From: Zygnema cylindricum
Lineage: Eukaryota > Streptophyta > Zygnematophyceae > Zygnematales > Zygnemataceae
Direction of reading: 5' to 3'
Assembly (NCBI GenBank): GCA_037447655.1
Contig: JBBHKE010002609.1
Span: 124,001 to 188,000, forward strand
DNA length: 64,000 nucleotides
In this document: piece by piece, positions 54,637 to 64,000 of the stretch
Position numbering within the stretch: the stretch's first letter is position 1
How the letters are laid out: each line of letters opens with the position of its first letter
Notes under the pieces: generated by a model
Database searches by the model: none
Told to the model about the DNA's origin: nothing
Seen by the model: only the letters and a program-made list of their open reading frames with translations
Position numbers and translations under genes: made by a program

Positions 54637-55452
54637 TGCGAGGAATTTTGGTTGACATGAGCGGTTTTTTAGGGATTTTTAGGTGCACCGTACTCCCTAG
54701 TGGAGAGTGATCGTACGGCCCATGGTACTGTAATACTGCTCAAATTATCTGACGGTTTTGTGTACGGATTAAAAATATGGAGCCTGCCGTACATACGAAA
54801 CGGGACAATTTTAAAGGTCCACATAAGCTGTTTTGAATTTTGAGCACGCGGGGAGTCACTGCTTTGAAAGGATTTAACGAAAATGCGCTTTTTTATTTTG
54901 GATACATTTGTGGGATATGGACGGCGATCCGTAAATTAAGGCGGTGGATGGCGACAGATCCGGCGGATCAGCGCAGCGTCAGCTCAGATATTCTGTCGAG
55001 AGTCAAAGCATTCGTAAGTGGAAGGTACAAGATTTTGAACACTTCGAAAAAGATTCTGACGTCAGCAGGTGAAAAACACAAAATATTGTCGTTAATGACA
55101 GCTGTTTAGGCTACCTAAAAATGACGTCAATTACAGCTCGATTGTCAGCAATAACGTGAATATTTTTGAATCAGTACTGAGTTAACTAGTTATTAGCCTG
55201 ACTTTCGGGTTGACTAATGGTCGAGTACTGATTCTTCGTTTAGACTGTAGTAGAACATGTCTACTACAGACATGTAGACATGTTTGTCAATACCGTAACA
55301 GAATGTTAGTGGATGGATCATCGAGCACTTTTATTTCATTTTGTACAAACTGACGGCTACGAACGCTTCTTTTATCCAGTTTTGACGATTTTTTGTCCGT
55401 TTGTGGTCCAGGTATGTATAGAATCTTAGGGTACGGCCCCATGGAATTTTAA
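54637..55452. other. upstream flank of copy 2, no further gene recognised
   Basis: Host-type GTAC-rich DNA. A hairpin with perfect 11-bp arms (GAATCAGTACT...AGTACTGATTC) lies at about 55171-55233, followed by ACATGTCTACTACAGACATGTAGACATG repeats. The 89-codon frame at 54840-55109 has no recognisable domain. Confidence 0.4.
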
Positions 55453-56416
55453 CTAAGAGTGGTTCTTCCATTAGAGGAAAAGTGAGGTTGTTTACTGTAT
55501 GCCGTACGTTTTTGTACAGATTCGTACAATTTTATTTTTTGTCAGACGAAGCATGAAAATATGGAATATTTTTACTGGATAACGGATGCTCCAATATTAT
55601 AGGCGTTTTTATTTAACGTTAAATGCTTCTCTTTTTCGGTTCGCCAAGCAATCGCGCAAATCATCCAGTGTGCGGCTAGTCTCTTCGCGAAGACACTTGT
55701 ACACTTGTTTCACACAGCACGTGTGTCATTGGTACACGTGTAAAATAAATAAATATCCACGACGAATACGCGATCACAAGCCTACACGTCGTACAGACCA
55801 TGTGCCTCCTGCCACGCTGGATATGTTGGAGAAATGTCCACTTCGGACTCCACACGTGAGTATCGCAGTAAATGCTGGTTTCGCCAATGCGCTGTTCATG
55901 CGATAAATCCGATTTCAGGCTATCGCTTTCATAATCGGCCGGGTAGCTCAGTCGGTAGAGCTAATATACGGCCAAATCAATGTTCCGAGAACGATTCCCG
56001 ACTCTGTATCAGCCCAAAAATCACTCTGCCGCCCGTAGGATTCAGGTGCACGTTCCGCACGCTATTTCTCACATCCACCAACCTTCGATTAATGCCGCGC
56101 CTTTTTGCCATTCCGTTTCGAAATTTTTATTTCCATTTTCAAAATTAAAATCTGGTCGCAAAGTTTTTGTACGAGTCATTTATTAACGCCCATTTGTTAC
56201 GAATATTACTTTCAGATTTTCCGTTTGAATAATATTTCTAGATTTTCAAAATATGAATACTAGCCTACGTGGTACCAATCTACCAACCAAAAGGAGCCAA
56301 CGCTAGTAAGAGGTTGTTTACTTACCGAACATAATGGGAGAAGTACGTGCTAGTAAACTAGCTTGAAGACGTATCCGTACGTTTGCCGGGATCGTTTAAT
56401 GGAATAGAGGTTTTAG
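55453..56416. mobile_element. TIR element R2, copy 1, with tRNA-like insert
   Basis: Ends CTAAGAGTGGTTCTTCCATT and, reversed, CTAAAACCTCTATTCCATT resemble those of the copy at 58918-60181. The interior aligns with that copy except for an extra block of about 200 bp (55830-56040). No transposase frame. Confidence 0.7.
55937..55961 (+). other. tRNA 5'-half-like sequence (A-box), probable SINE head or tRNA relic
   Basis: GGCCGGGTAGCTCAGTCGG followed by TAGAGC gives an acceptor-like 7-mer, a perfect D-arm (GCTC/GAGC) and an A-box. The anticodon stem, B-box and 3' acceptor strand do not form (GAACGATTCCC in place of GGTTCGANTCC). It is not a working tRNA gene. Confidence 0.55.
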
Positions 56417-56490
56417 CAAAATTACTTTGTATTGTAGCGATTTTTTTCCGTACACGGGTTTCAAGCAATGGCATAACAAGTTCAATACAC

Positions 56491-56979
56491 CGCAAATCGT
56501 AATTAGAGTAAGTTACTCTAATTCGGTCGCTCGAAATTTCGACTCAATCACATGAAATAGAGTAAATGATTCTAAATTTTTCATTATTAGGTAAATTTTA
56601 ATTAGCGTTTTTAATTCTAATATAGGTTCGTTTTAAATAGTGTGGATTACGGACGACCTTTGACCGTGCAAAATTGTACTTTATTAAGTAAAAAAGTACA
56701 AATAATGATTTAATACAGGCCGTTATCATGAAACTGCATTTTAACAAACCGCGTAGTGCAAACGTCATAGTGACGATAAACTGTACGTTTTGCCAAATTT
56801 TGTATGAATACCTTATTTACAGTAGAGGATATTAGCGTGCCAAATTAGAGTACTTAAACAAATTAGAGTAAACTTCATAGTTGAAACAACTCTATCACAT
56901 AAATTAGCGTTTGTTACTCTAATTTTTTTTTGTAGTTTTTGTACTCTAATTTTTTCATTACTCTAATTAAGATTCACGC
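56491..56979. mobile_element. MITE R3, copy 1, 489 bp
   Basis: TIRs of about 21 bp: CGCAAATCGTAATTAGAGTA at the left and the reverse complement of CGTGAATCTTAATTAGAGTA at the right. It is highly similar throughout to 59488-59981, including GTGCAAACGTCATAGTGACG. No coding capacity. Confidence 0.85.
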
Positions 56980-56985
56980 TGTAGT

Positions 56986-57433
56986 GTAGTGTTTTGTATC
57001 GGGGAAAAAATTATCGCGACGAAACCGATAACGATATCGGTTGTTGAACGGTGAGGGTCCCATATATCGCTACGACCAACAAATGATTTATCAGCGATAA
57101 GTGAAAAAATACATATTACGCTATATATATACTATATTATATTTTCATTGTATATAGTGTGGCATGCCACGCATTAGAATATGTTTTATACCCCGTATAA
57201 CGAGATAACTTAAAATCAATGCAACGAAATAAACAACCGTACATCTATATGGTTTGAACCGTACATTTATCGCCAATAGTTAACCAATGTTATCGCAATA
57301 AATAATAGATATTATTGGTTATTTATCGCGATAACAGCAAAACCGAGAAATCGTGCCATTAAATTGATTATCAGTAGGCCGGAAAAATGGTCATATTGAC
57401 TATCGACAAATGGCTACCGATATACAACACTAC
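56986..57433. mobile_element. MITE R4, 448 bp
   Basis: The termini GTAGTGTTTTGTATCGG and the reverse complement of CCGATATACAACACTAC are inverted repeats. The interior has ATCGCGATAA and ATATCGGTT words and a TGGCATGCCACG palindrome. Related copies are at 45690-45920 and 63736-63910. TA flanks both ends. It lies 6 bp from R3. Confidence 0.8.
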
Positions 57434-58226
57434 TAAAAAGGAAATTTTTACCTAGGAGCGTTGTTCCATTTGGCGGTCACAGTAAACGTCAAAAATTCGT
57501 GTACTGAAGCTATCGTTCCATCGCTCCATTGTGTCGCGTTAGTAACCGACATTTTATTTACGTGGCACAGTTTGATTTGTCCATGTGATAGATGGATTCG
57601 ATTTTGGTAATCTTCAAAGAATCTCCGACTGCAAATTGTGACCACATATTTGTACCAGCGAAGGTAAAAAGTGACTCGTACGACGTTTTGAATAAAATTT
57701 GAACAGGCGGACAAACTTAAGATTTGTAAAAGCGTACGAAAATGTCAGAATGGTTAGTGGATGGCAACAGATGCGTGAAGCAATATCCTATGTCAAAGAT
57801 TTTCTTGCGACTTCCAGTGCCCTTGCATCTTACCTGGCGGAAGGCACATGTTATATGCGACGTGTACCCACCTAGTCGCTCGGTTGTCGTGGATATTTGT
57901 TCACTTTTCCCTAAGGCACAATGCTCTTCGTTCAGGCGCTTAAAATTGACCTACTCCGGGTCATTTCATGCGAACTGAAAGTGTCAGACGACGGCGTATA
58001 CGATTATATATACGACGCTTTTTTTTTTGTACGACACTGTACCAAACAGTACGGCTTTCAATAAACAACGACATTTCCCCCCTAGTGGAACCTTACCCTA
58101 AGGCGGTGACAATTGTATATGTCAAAAATGCCCGTGACGACTGTCAACGTCTACAATTTGTCTTGAAGCACCGTATTTTTTGAAACTTTTTTCTAAAGTC
58201 GGAAGTCACATCGTACTTTTTGAAAC
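57434..58226. other. intergenic to assembly gap, no gene recognised
   Basis: Frames at 57448-57714 (minus), 57742-57978 and 57968-58183 lack domains. Host-type GTAC-rich DNA. Confidence 0.4.
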
Positions 58227-58236
58227 NNNNNNNNNN
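58227..58236. other. assembly gap (10 N)
   Basis: A fixed-length run of N. Sequences on the two sides may not be truly adjacent or in the right distance. Confidence 0.98.
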
Positions 58237-58359
58237 TCCTTCGGTTCTGAAGAGTAATTCACGCTTGGCTTGCTATAAAAGAAAACAAGGATAAGGTGCG
58301 AAAAGCAAGTTTTAAAACCGCGCTTGCAGGATGAAGGGAAAGGGAGGTTTAAAGGTTTG

Positions 58360-58600
58360 GTCTGATCTAGGGTAAATTAGGGTTACACTAGGGTTAGGGT
58401 TAACAAGGAAGAATAAAAAACCCTAAAAAACCCTAAACCAAATCAATCAAAGTCAGGAATTTACTGTTTACGCAGAAATTAGGGTTAACAATGACTAGGT
58501 TTGACAAAAAAGAAAGAGAAAAGAAGAACAAAGCTGGGAAAAAGTTTAGGTTATAAAGTTAGGGTTAACAAAAGGAATGGGGGAAAAAATCCGAAAACAA
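58360..58600. repeat. TTAGGGTT-rich stretch beside the gap
   Basis: Several AGGGTTAGGGTTAAC and AACCCTAAA words occur in both orientations within 240 bp. Degenerate plant-telomere-like, not a clean array. Confidence 0.5.
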
Positions 58601-59280
58601 ATTCTGCCCTAACTGTTGTCTGTTGGTCTAGTCTGGTTTGGAAATTTGGAGGGAAAGGGAAGTAGGACGTTCGCGCCAAAATTTTGAACGAAAAGCGTGG
58701 AATAGGAACAAAAGAAAATATCGTTCGGTTCGCACTTAATGAGAAGTCTTGGCTTCCTATGTTTTGAAATTTGAACTTTTAATGTGCGTACGGTATAATA
58801 AACTTTTAACAGAGTGCGCGAAAATGACGTTACGGTATGTTCGCGTGTTCAAAGTGCGAGCGTTTCGTGTGTTGTCAGTTTTTCCATGTGCAACAGTTAG
58901 AGTATGGCCCCATGTGGCTAAGGGTAGAATTCCATTAGAAGAAAAGTGGGGCTCGTTACTGGATGCCGTACGTTTTCGTACAGAGTCGAACAAAGTCGTA
59001 CCTTTTTTTTTTTGTGTCAGCCGAAATATCGTTACTGAAAAGCTGTCGGGAGGCTGTCGGGAGGCTCCAATGATACAGGCGTGATTCCTGGCCGTTGGAT
59101 ATTCCAATTTTTCAGATCCGCGAAGCAATCGCGCACATCGTACCAGTGTCACGATGCTTTCCTCTCGAGGAGAGTTGTATGATACTGGTCGTGTACCATT
59201 GGTAGACGTTTAAAAGCAAAAAAACACGTCCTACAGACGATGTGCCTATGTCCTACAGGCCATGTGCCGCCTGCCACCAC

Positions 59281-59332
59281 CTGGATGCAGGTGAGCTGAA
59301 AATATCCTGGATGCAGGTGAGCTGAAAATACC
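59281..59332. repeat. two tandem copies of a 26-bp unit
   Basis: CTGGATGCAGGTGAGCTGAA-containing units in direct succession, one base different, inside R2 copy 2. Confidence 0.9.
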
Positions 59333-59487
59333 CTCGCACGCTCCGTCTGACATCCATAGACATTTAAAGTATGCCGCTACCTTTCAAAGTTTACCGCGTT
59401 TTTTCACCATTCCGTTTCAAAATTTTGATTTCCATTTTCAAAATTAATATCTGACCGCAAACTTTGCGTACGAATCATTTACAACAC

Positions 59488-59981
59488 CGCGAATCCTAAT
59501 TAGAGTAAATAACGCTTATTCGGTCGCCCTAAATTTTGACTCTATCACGTTAAATAGAGTAAATGATTCTAAGTTTTTCATTATACTATTTAAGGAAAGG
59601 TTTAATTAGCGTAAAAAAATCTAATATATGTTTGTTTTAAATAGTGTAGAGTACAGACGACGACCGACCGTGCAAAATTGTACTTTTATAAGTAAAAAGG
59701 TACAAAAAATGATTTAATACAAGCCATTATCATGTAACTGCGTTTTAACAAACCGCGTAGTGCAAACGTCATAGTGACGATAAATTGTACGTTTTGTCAT
59801 ATTTTGTACGATTACATTATTTACAGTAGAGATATTAGCGTGCCAAATTAGAGTACTTAAATAAATTAGAGTAAAATTCATTTTTGAAAAAGTTTTATCA
59901 CACAAACTAGAGTTCATAACTCTAATTATTTTTTTCTCTTTTTATACTCTAATTTTTTCTTTACTCTAATTACGATTCGTT
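59488..59981. mobile_element. MITE R3, copy 2, nested in R2 copy 2
   Basis: The TIRs CGCGAATCCTAATTAGAGTA and reversed AACGAATCGTAATTAGAGTA match copy 1. The corresponding place in R2 copy 1 (about 56178-56200) has no such sequence and represents the empty site. Confidence 0.88.
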
Positions 59982-60181
59982 GTGTACCTTTGGTCGCACA
60001 GATATATCTTTCTGACTTTCCGTTTGCAGATTTTTTTAAGATTTTTTGAATCAAGACACTAACCTATGTGGCGCGAATCATAATTGAGGAATGTTTGTTA
60101 CTGGAGCGGACTTCCAGTAAACGTTGTCGGTAGACTTGTCCGTACATTTGCTCGGACCGCCTAATGGAAATCTACGCTAAG

Positions 60182-60880
60182 TCCGGGTTTCTTTCTGTCT
60201 TTTTCATTCATAACTTAGCGTCGTACTGCTTAAGTTGCGGCCGTACGAATAAATCGCAAATTTGTAAAGTACAATTTGCGTCATTCTCGAACTTAGGATG
60301 TACGACAATTTGTCGTCTTCTCTTTTTTCCACCCACTGTCACGTCATCTTCAAACTTATCATAAACCATATCGGCAATGTGTTTTAATCTAAGTAAAATC
60401 GTTTACACTAATAGAAAAAAGTATTCCCACTTGTGAAAAGTTTTCAAAAGTTTTTGACACTGAAAAAAAGTACAAGGCTGTTTAGTACAAGGCTGTTTGT
60501 TTTTGTCAGGATGGACCTTGTACGGATTTTTTTTTCAAGGGTCTCGATGTTGCAGTGTCATTTCACGCAAAGTTGAAAAATCTGCGAAGGTGAAAAATCT
60601 GCGAAGTTATGCGAAGGTGAAAAATCTGCGAAGTTATGGCAGCTGAACAGGAGAGGTTTAGGCAAAGGCATGTTGCACTGCCATGGCTGCAAGGATGTAC
60701 GTCTACGATGTCACGCAATGACATGCGACATGCCAAATCGTTTCAAAAATTACGATGTGTCTTGCGACGCTTCAAAAAGTTTTAAAAAAATATGGTGCGG
60801 CAAAGACAGATTGTACACGGTGAAAGTCATAGTTGTTCAAACCGTTTAGTACTAACGATTCAATCGTGGCGAATTATATA
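60182..60880. other. intergenic, short tandem repeats, no gene
   Basis: A 27-bp unit (GCGAAGGTGAAAAATCTGCG...) is repeated twice at 60584-60637, and TACAAGGCTGTTTAG is repeated at about 60470-60500. No supported frame. Confidence 0.55.
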
Positions 60881-61270
60881 TAAGTAAGGCATTGAAAGAT
60901 TTGAAAAAATCGTTTAAATTATTGGTGATTTTGTATTCGTACTATTTAGTATATGTAAAAAAAAACTTGTACGATTGTATAGAATTCAAACTAACCGAGC
61001 CCGAATGGCGCAACACTGCAACAACTCTTTTCGTAAAAGTCCGTATATTTTCGTAAAATTCTGTATGTTTTTTGTAAAAGTCATGTTCAGTTTACCGGAC
61101 AAAAAGTACTAACAAGTGCAACGTATCTTTTCGTCAAAGTCTGTACATTTCTCGTAAATTTTCCGTTCAAGTTACCCGATAGAAAGTACTCCACGTTTTT
61201 TTGCGGTTTTTTTAAAAGTCACGAATTATACGTAAAAATCAGAAAAAATGAAAAAATCGCACGATTTGAA
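60880..61270. repeat. dispersed repeat R5, copy 2
   Basis: It aligns with 15005-15425 (TAGAATTCAAACT, GAATGGCGCAACACTGC, CAGTTTACCGGACA, AAATGAAAAAATCGCACGA). The long frame of copy 1 is not preserved. Confidence 0.7.
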
Positions 61271-61504
61271 CAACAACGGTGAAAGTCATCACGGCTATTT
61301 TCGAAATATACAATCGTCACAAACTGAAGGAACAATTTTGAGTAAACACATAGAGACACCTGAAATTCGAGTCCACCAGATCCGCGCTAAAATACAAAGT
61401 AAGTTCGCTAAGTTAGAATTACATGGGGTCGCACCCTTAATAATTATTACTAATTACAATACTTTTAATTTTATTTAGGTTTTAGGGTCGTCATTTTGGG
61501 GCCC

Positions 61505-61665
61505 TAGATTAGTGTTATTGATACATTTTTTTTGCGTGCACACTTGTCGAGTCTCAAACATAATTTTGTTGTTCAATCCCAATTCATCCCAATCGACATG
61601 TGTGCTCGGAAAAAATACATTTTGAGTGGCGAAAAAAAAAAGTCAAGATTAAACTTTGTTGTATC
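61505..61665. mobile_element. diverged MITE of the TATTAGTGTTAA family
   Basis: It starts TAGATTAGTGTTATTGA and its right side carries GAGTGGCGAAAAAAAA. The interior ACACTTGTC...GAGTCTCAAA is as in 7816-8034. The ends are eroded. Confidence 0.5.
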
Positions 61666-62009
61666 GTATAGAAAAAAATAATCATAATATTAATAAATAA
61701 ATAAATTTGGAGGGGTGTCCATAGCGTCGGAAGTGAGATTCTTGGTCGTTATCTATATTTAAATATTTACTATTCATATGACGTATAATGACGTGGATAG
61801 AGATATTACCTCGGCTGTGGATGTAGACGTCAAAACCCCTCTTTGAAAGCGTACTTAGGGAGTTTGCCATGTGCTAAAGTAGCGGTATTTTTATGTTGTT
61901 AACTTCCAATATTCAATCGGCAACGAGAAAATCACCACAATACAAGCGACGTCATGTTCAAACTTTGACAGTACTTTAGTTTTGACTTCTTCCGTATTTC
62001 TGTTTAGAA

Positions 62010-62458
62010 CATCGTGGATCGCTATTAGTGTCAAGAAAAGCTTCAAGGGCTTAATGCCAACAAAAATTAACGCTAATTTATACGTTTACTAATTTGGGTG
62101 CAGTCGACATATATATGTTCACATGTTCGACCTTTGAACATTTGAGAACAGGTTCGCGTTAATTTTCCCCGTCTCGAGTGCGCTTCCACGTGTCGACGAA
62201 CTCACTTTCACGTGTCGATGTTGTTATTTGACACTTTTGTATATGTTTGTACCAATTAAAGGGCAATTTAAGTATGGACTAACACATTTTGTAAACCACA
62301 CTATTTAAATACCGTCAAAATTATAGTAATTGACACTAAATAACCCATACCTATATTAATGTAAAGAAAAAAAGTATTATTAAATTTATTTTAGGTTGGA
62401 GGATCAAAATTTAGGGCTGCCAACAAAGTATCATTAACACTAAGGATAATTCACGATG
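62010..62458. mobile_element. MITE, TATTAGTGTTAA family, 449 bp form
   Basis: CATCGTGGATCGCTATTAGT at the left and the reverse complement of ATTAACACTAAGGATAATTC with CACGATG at the right form the TIR. The interior differs from the 217-bp form. It abuts the next repeat. Confidence 0.65.
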
Positions 62459-62464
62459 AAATAT

Positions 62465-63080
62465 CAATTGAACTCACGTGCCACACGAATGTCAATTTTT
62501 TTGCACGAGTGAGAGTACAAGCTATTTTTTTTTGCTTGTCACGCGCATGTACGAGAAGAAAAATTTGCACGGGTCTCAGACTTCCACTTTCAGTCATGGG
62601 GTACTTTGTAAAAGTCTACCCTGTCACGGCTTCTCCCCCTCCCTCTCACGGTGTTACTCCTCTTCCCTCGAATAAAACACGAAAATATTGGTACGAAATG
62701 AAAGAACTCCAATAAATAATTATTTTCACTAATTTGGGCATAGTCTAATAGCACGTCGTGTGAGAAAACATATATAAAAAATAGGAAGTCATGTTGGGAA
62801 TTTTTAATACAAAACGTCAACCTCACAAGTTGGAATGGCGCCACAATATCACAAAACCAAAACATCTATAACTTCACAAGAAACTGGACGACTAAAAGCA
62901 TCGTTATTTTTGTAGACATCACAAATTGTGCAATATTTATAGTGGTCGATAACCGTCATCATTTTCACACACGTTTACCATCGTCACAAACCAAAGTAAC
63001 GATTTACTTTTTGCACTTTCGAATGCTCTTCAAAGTAGTGCAGAGAATCTTCGCTGAAATATAAGTTACCAATTTAAAGT
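62465..63080 (+). mobile_element. R1 element copy, same orientation as 5352-6302
   Basis: It aligns with about 5640-6280: GGGTCTCAGACTTCCACTT, CGAAAATATTGGTACGAAATGAAAGA, CACAAAACCAAAACATCTATAAC-like, GCTCTTCAAAGTAGTGCAGA. No intact terminal repeats here. Confidence 0.65.
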
Positions 63081-63735
63081 TTTTGTTGCCTCGGCTCACT
63101 GCCTTACTACTCTACCCCTTTTGGATTTAAAAAAGAGGCATTTTTTCCGCAAGTTTTCCGGTTAACAAAGATTGTTAGTTGTTTTCCGATGTACACTACA
63201 CATCGTTATTGATATTAATAACACCAAATTGGGGCATTTTTTTTTCGACTAGAAATCATAAAACAGTGTTACGAATGCTATCTACAAAGAAGATTACAAT
63301 TTGTCACGTTTCTTTCACTAAAATATGTTTTCTTTATTAAAGTTAACAACATTGTAATAACAACCCTAAAATGCGACAGTGGAGCCTAAAAAGCAACTAA
63401 TACATTTTTTCCCTTTAAGCTAATAAAGACACTATTTAATTAATGCCCATTTCTTTAATTCATAAGGTGAATATTTGATGTAGCGTGTGAAATGTGTTCG
63501 CCCGTATGAAAAATGCTCGTAATTTGTGCAAACTTACAAAAAAAGGCTTCAAATAACAACGTCGAAACAAAAAAATTAGTGGTACTGACGCATGAAAGCG
63601 CACTCAAGTTTCCAATAACGATGTCGAAATAAGAAAATGAGTGGTGCAGACGCAAGAGAGTGCACTCGAAGATTTGAATCATAACAATGGACGTTGGGAA
63701 GAAATCACACGAGTAATATTCTATAGTTAACTTTC
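63081..63735. other. intergenic, no gene recognised
   Basis: AT-rich. An imperfect duplication around GAGTGGTGCAGACGCA / TAGTGGTACTGACGCA lies at 63575-63660. No supported frame. Confidence 0.4.
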
Positions 63736-63910
63736 GAGTGTTGTATATCGGTGGCCTCTAACCAATAATCAATATGTGATTTTTTTTACCTATCGATAAT
63801 CGACAAATTATCACTATACTTCAGTAGGAAATCATCTCAATCATTTACCGATATCTCTGTCATGATAAGCCGATAAAAATGTATCGCGATAATTGTACAA
63901 TACAAACGGT
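63736..63910. mobile_element. R4 MITE copy, eroded
   Basis: It starts GAGTGTTGTATATCGGTGGC, as the R4 terminus. It contains ATCGATAATCGACAAATTAT and ATCGCGATAATTGT. The right end is degraded. Confidence 0.5.
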
Positions 63911-64000
63911 ACACTTGCTCTATTTCTTTTACGACCGGATTGAAACCCCCCCCACGTTTTCCTCCCTTCTCCTCCTTCTCCCCCACCGAACCACCCACTC

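Larger units (their letters stand above)
58918..60181. mobile_element. TIR element R2, copy 2, with nested R3
   Basis: Left end CTAAGGGTAGAATTCCATTA and right end, reversed, CTTAGCGTAGATTTCCATTA form the terminal inverted repeat. Without the nested R3 (494 bp) the element is about 770 bp, equal to copy 1 without its tRNA-like insert. Confidence 0.75.

Noticed and set aside
55937-56010. Functional tRNA gene
   Set aside because: Only the acceptor 5' strand and D-arm form; the anticodon stem, T-arm consensus and acceptor 3' strand do not pair.

Overview
The window looks like nuclear DNA of a plant-lineage eukaryote (streptophyte). It has GT-AG introns with pyrimidine-rich acceptors, Ty1/copia elements throughout, TTTAGGG-like telomeric debris, and a primer-binding site that matches the anticodon half of plant-type initiator tRNA-Met. 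I cannot name the species. Gene density is low: I support only three host genes in 64 kb. The rest is nested retrotransposons, short terminal-inverted-repeat (TIR) elements, simple repeats, and unassigned intergenic DNA that is rich in GTAC.

Layout. 1-2760: the 5' part of a minus-strand copia element cut by the window edge. 2761-11100: intergenic DNA with TIR elements and a copia leader fragment. 11371-12751: a two-exon plus-strand gene for a Ser/Asn-rich, basic-tailed protein I do not recognise. 12752-16250: intergenic DNA, dispersed repeats and an 80-bp hairpin. 16250-18990: a decayed minus-strand copia element. About 20190-32060: a plus-strand copia element whose gag-integrase part is duplicated head to tail. 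Its pol region is split by a complete, opposite-strand, gag-only LTR element (24540-30613, target-site duplication GTATT). One LTR of that element in turn holds a solo LTR (26297-26791, duplication ATACC). 32061-36861: old repeats, including a probable gypsy reverse-transcriptase remnant.

36862-54550 is the most interesting stretch. It holds two convergent nine-exon genes of the PAP2 / vanadium-dependent haloperoxidase family (copy 1 on plus, 36862-42782; copy 2 on minus, 54550-46608). Both encode a signal peptide and about 419 residues, and all eight introns interrupt the same codons in the same phase. Copy 1 keeps every vanadate/phosphate-pocket residue. Copy 2 has one extra base in a run of ten C just before the PSGH motif, which is either an inactivating frameshift or a homopolymer error. 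Exon 6 is about 97% identical between the copies while exon 2 is about 73%, which suggests local gene conversion. Several introns contain decayed duplicates of the acceptor and start of the next exon. The introns are swollen by minisatellites, and a 1.35-kb polypyrimidine tract lies between the two genes.

54551-64000 is repeat-rich. Two copies of one TIR element (55453-56416 and 58918-60181) act as empty sites for each other: one has gained a tRNA-like insert and the other a 494-bp MITE. A 10-N assembly gap lies at 58227-58236. The two haloperoxidase genes probably act in the secretory pathway or outside the cell. Nothing links them functionally to the 11-12 kb gene.
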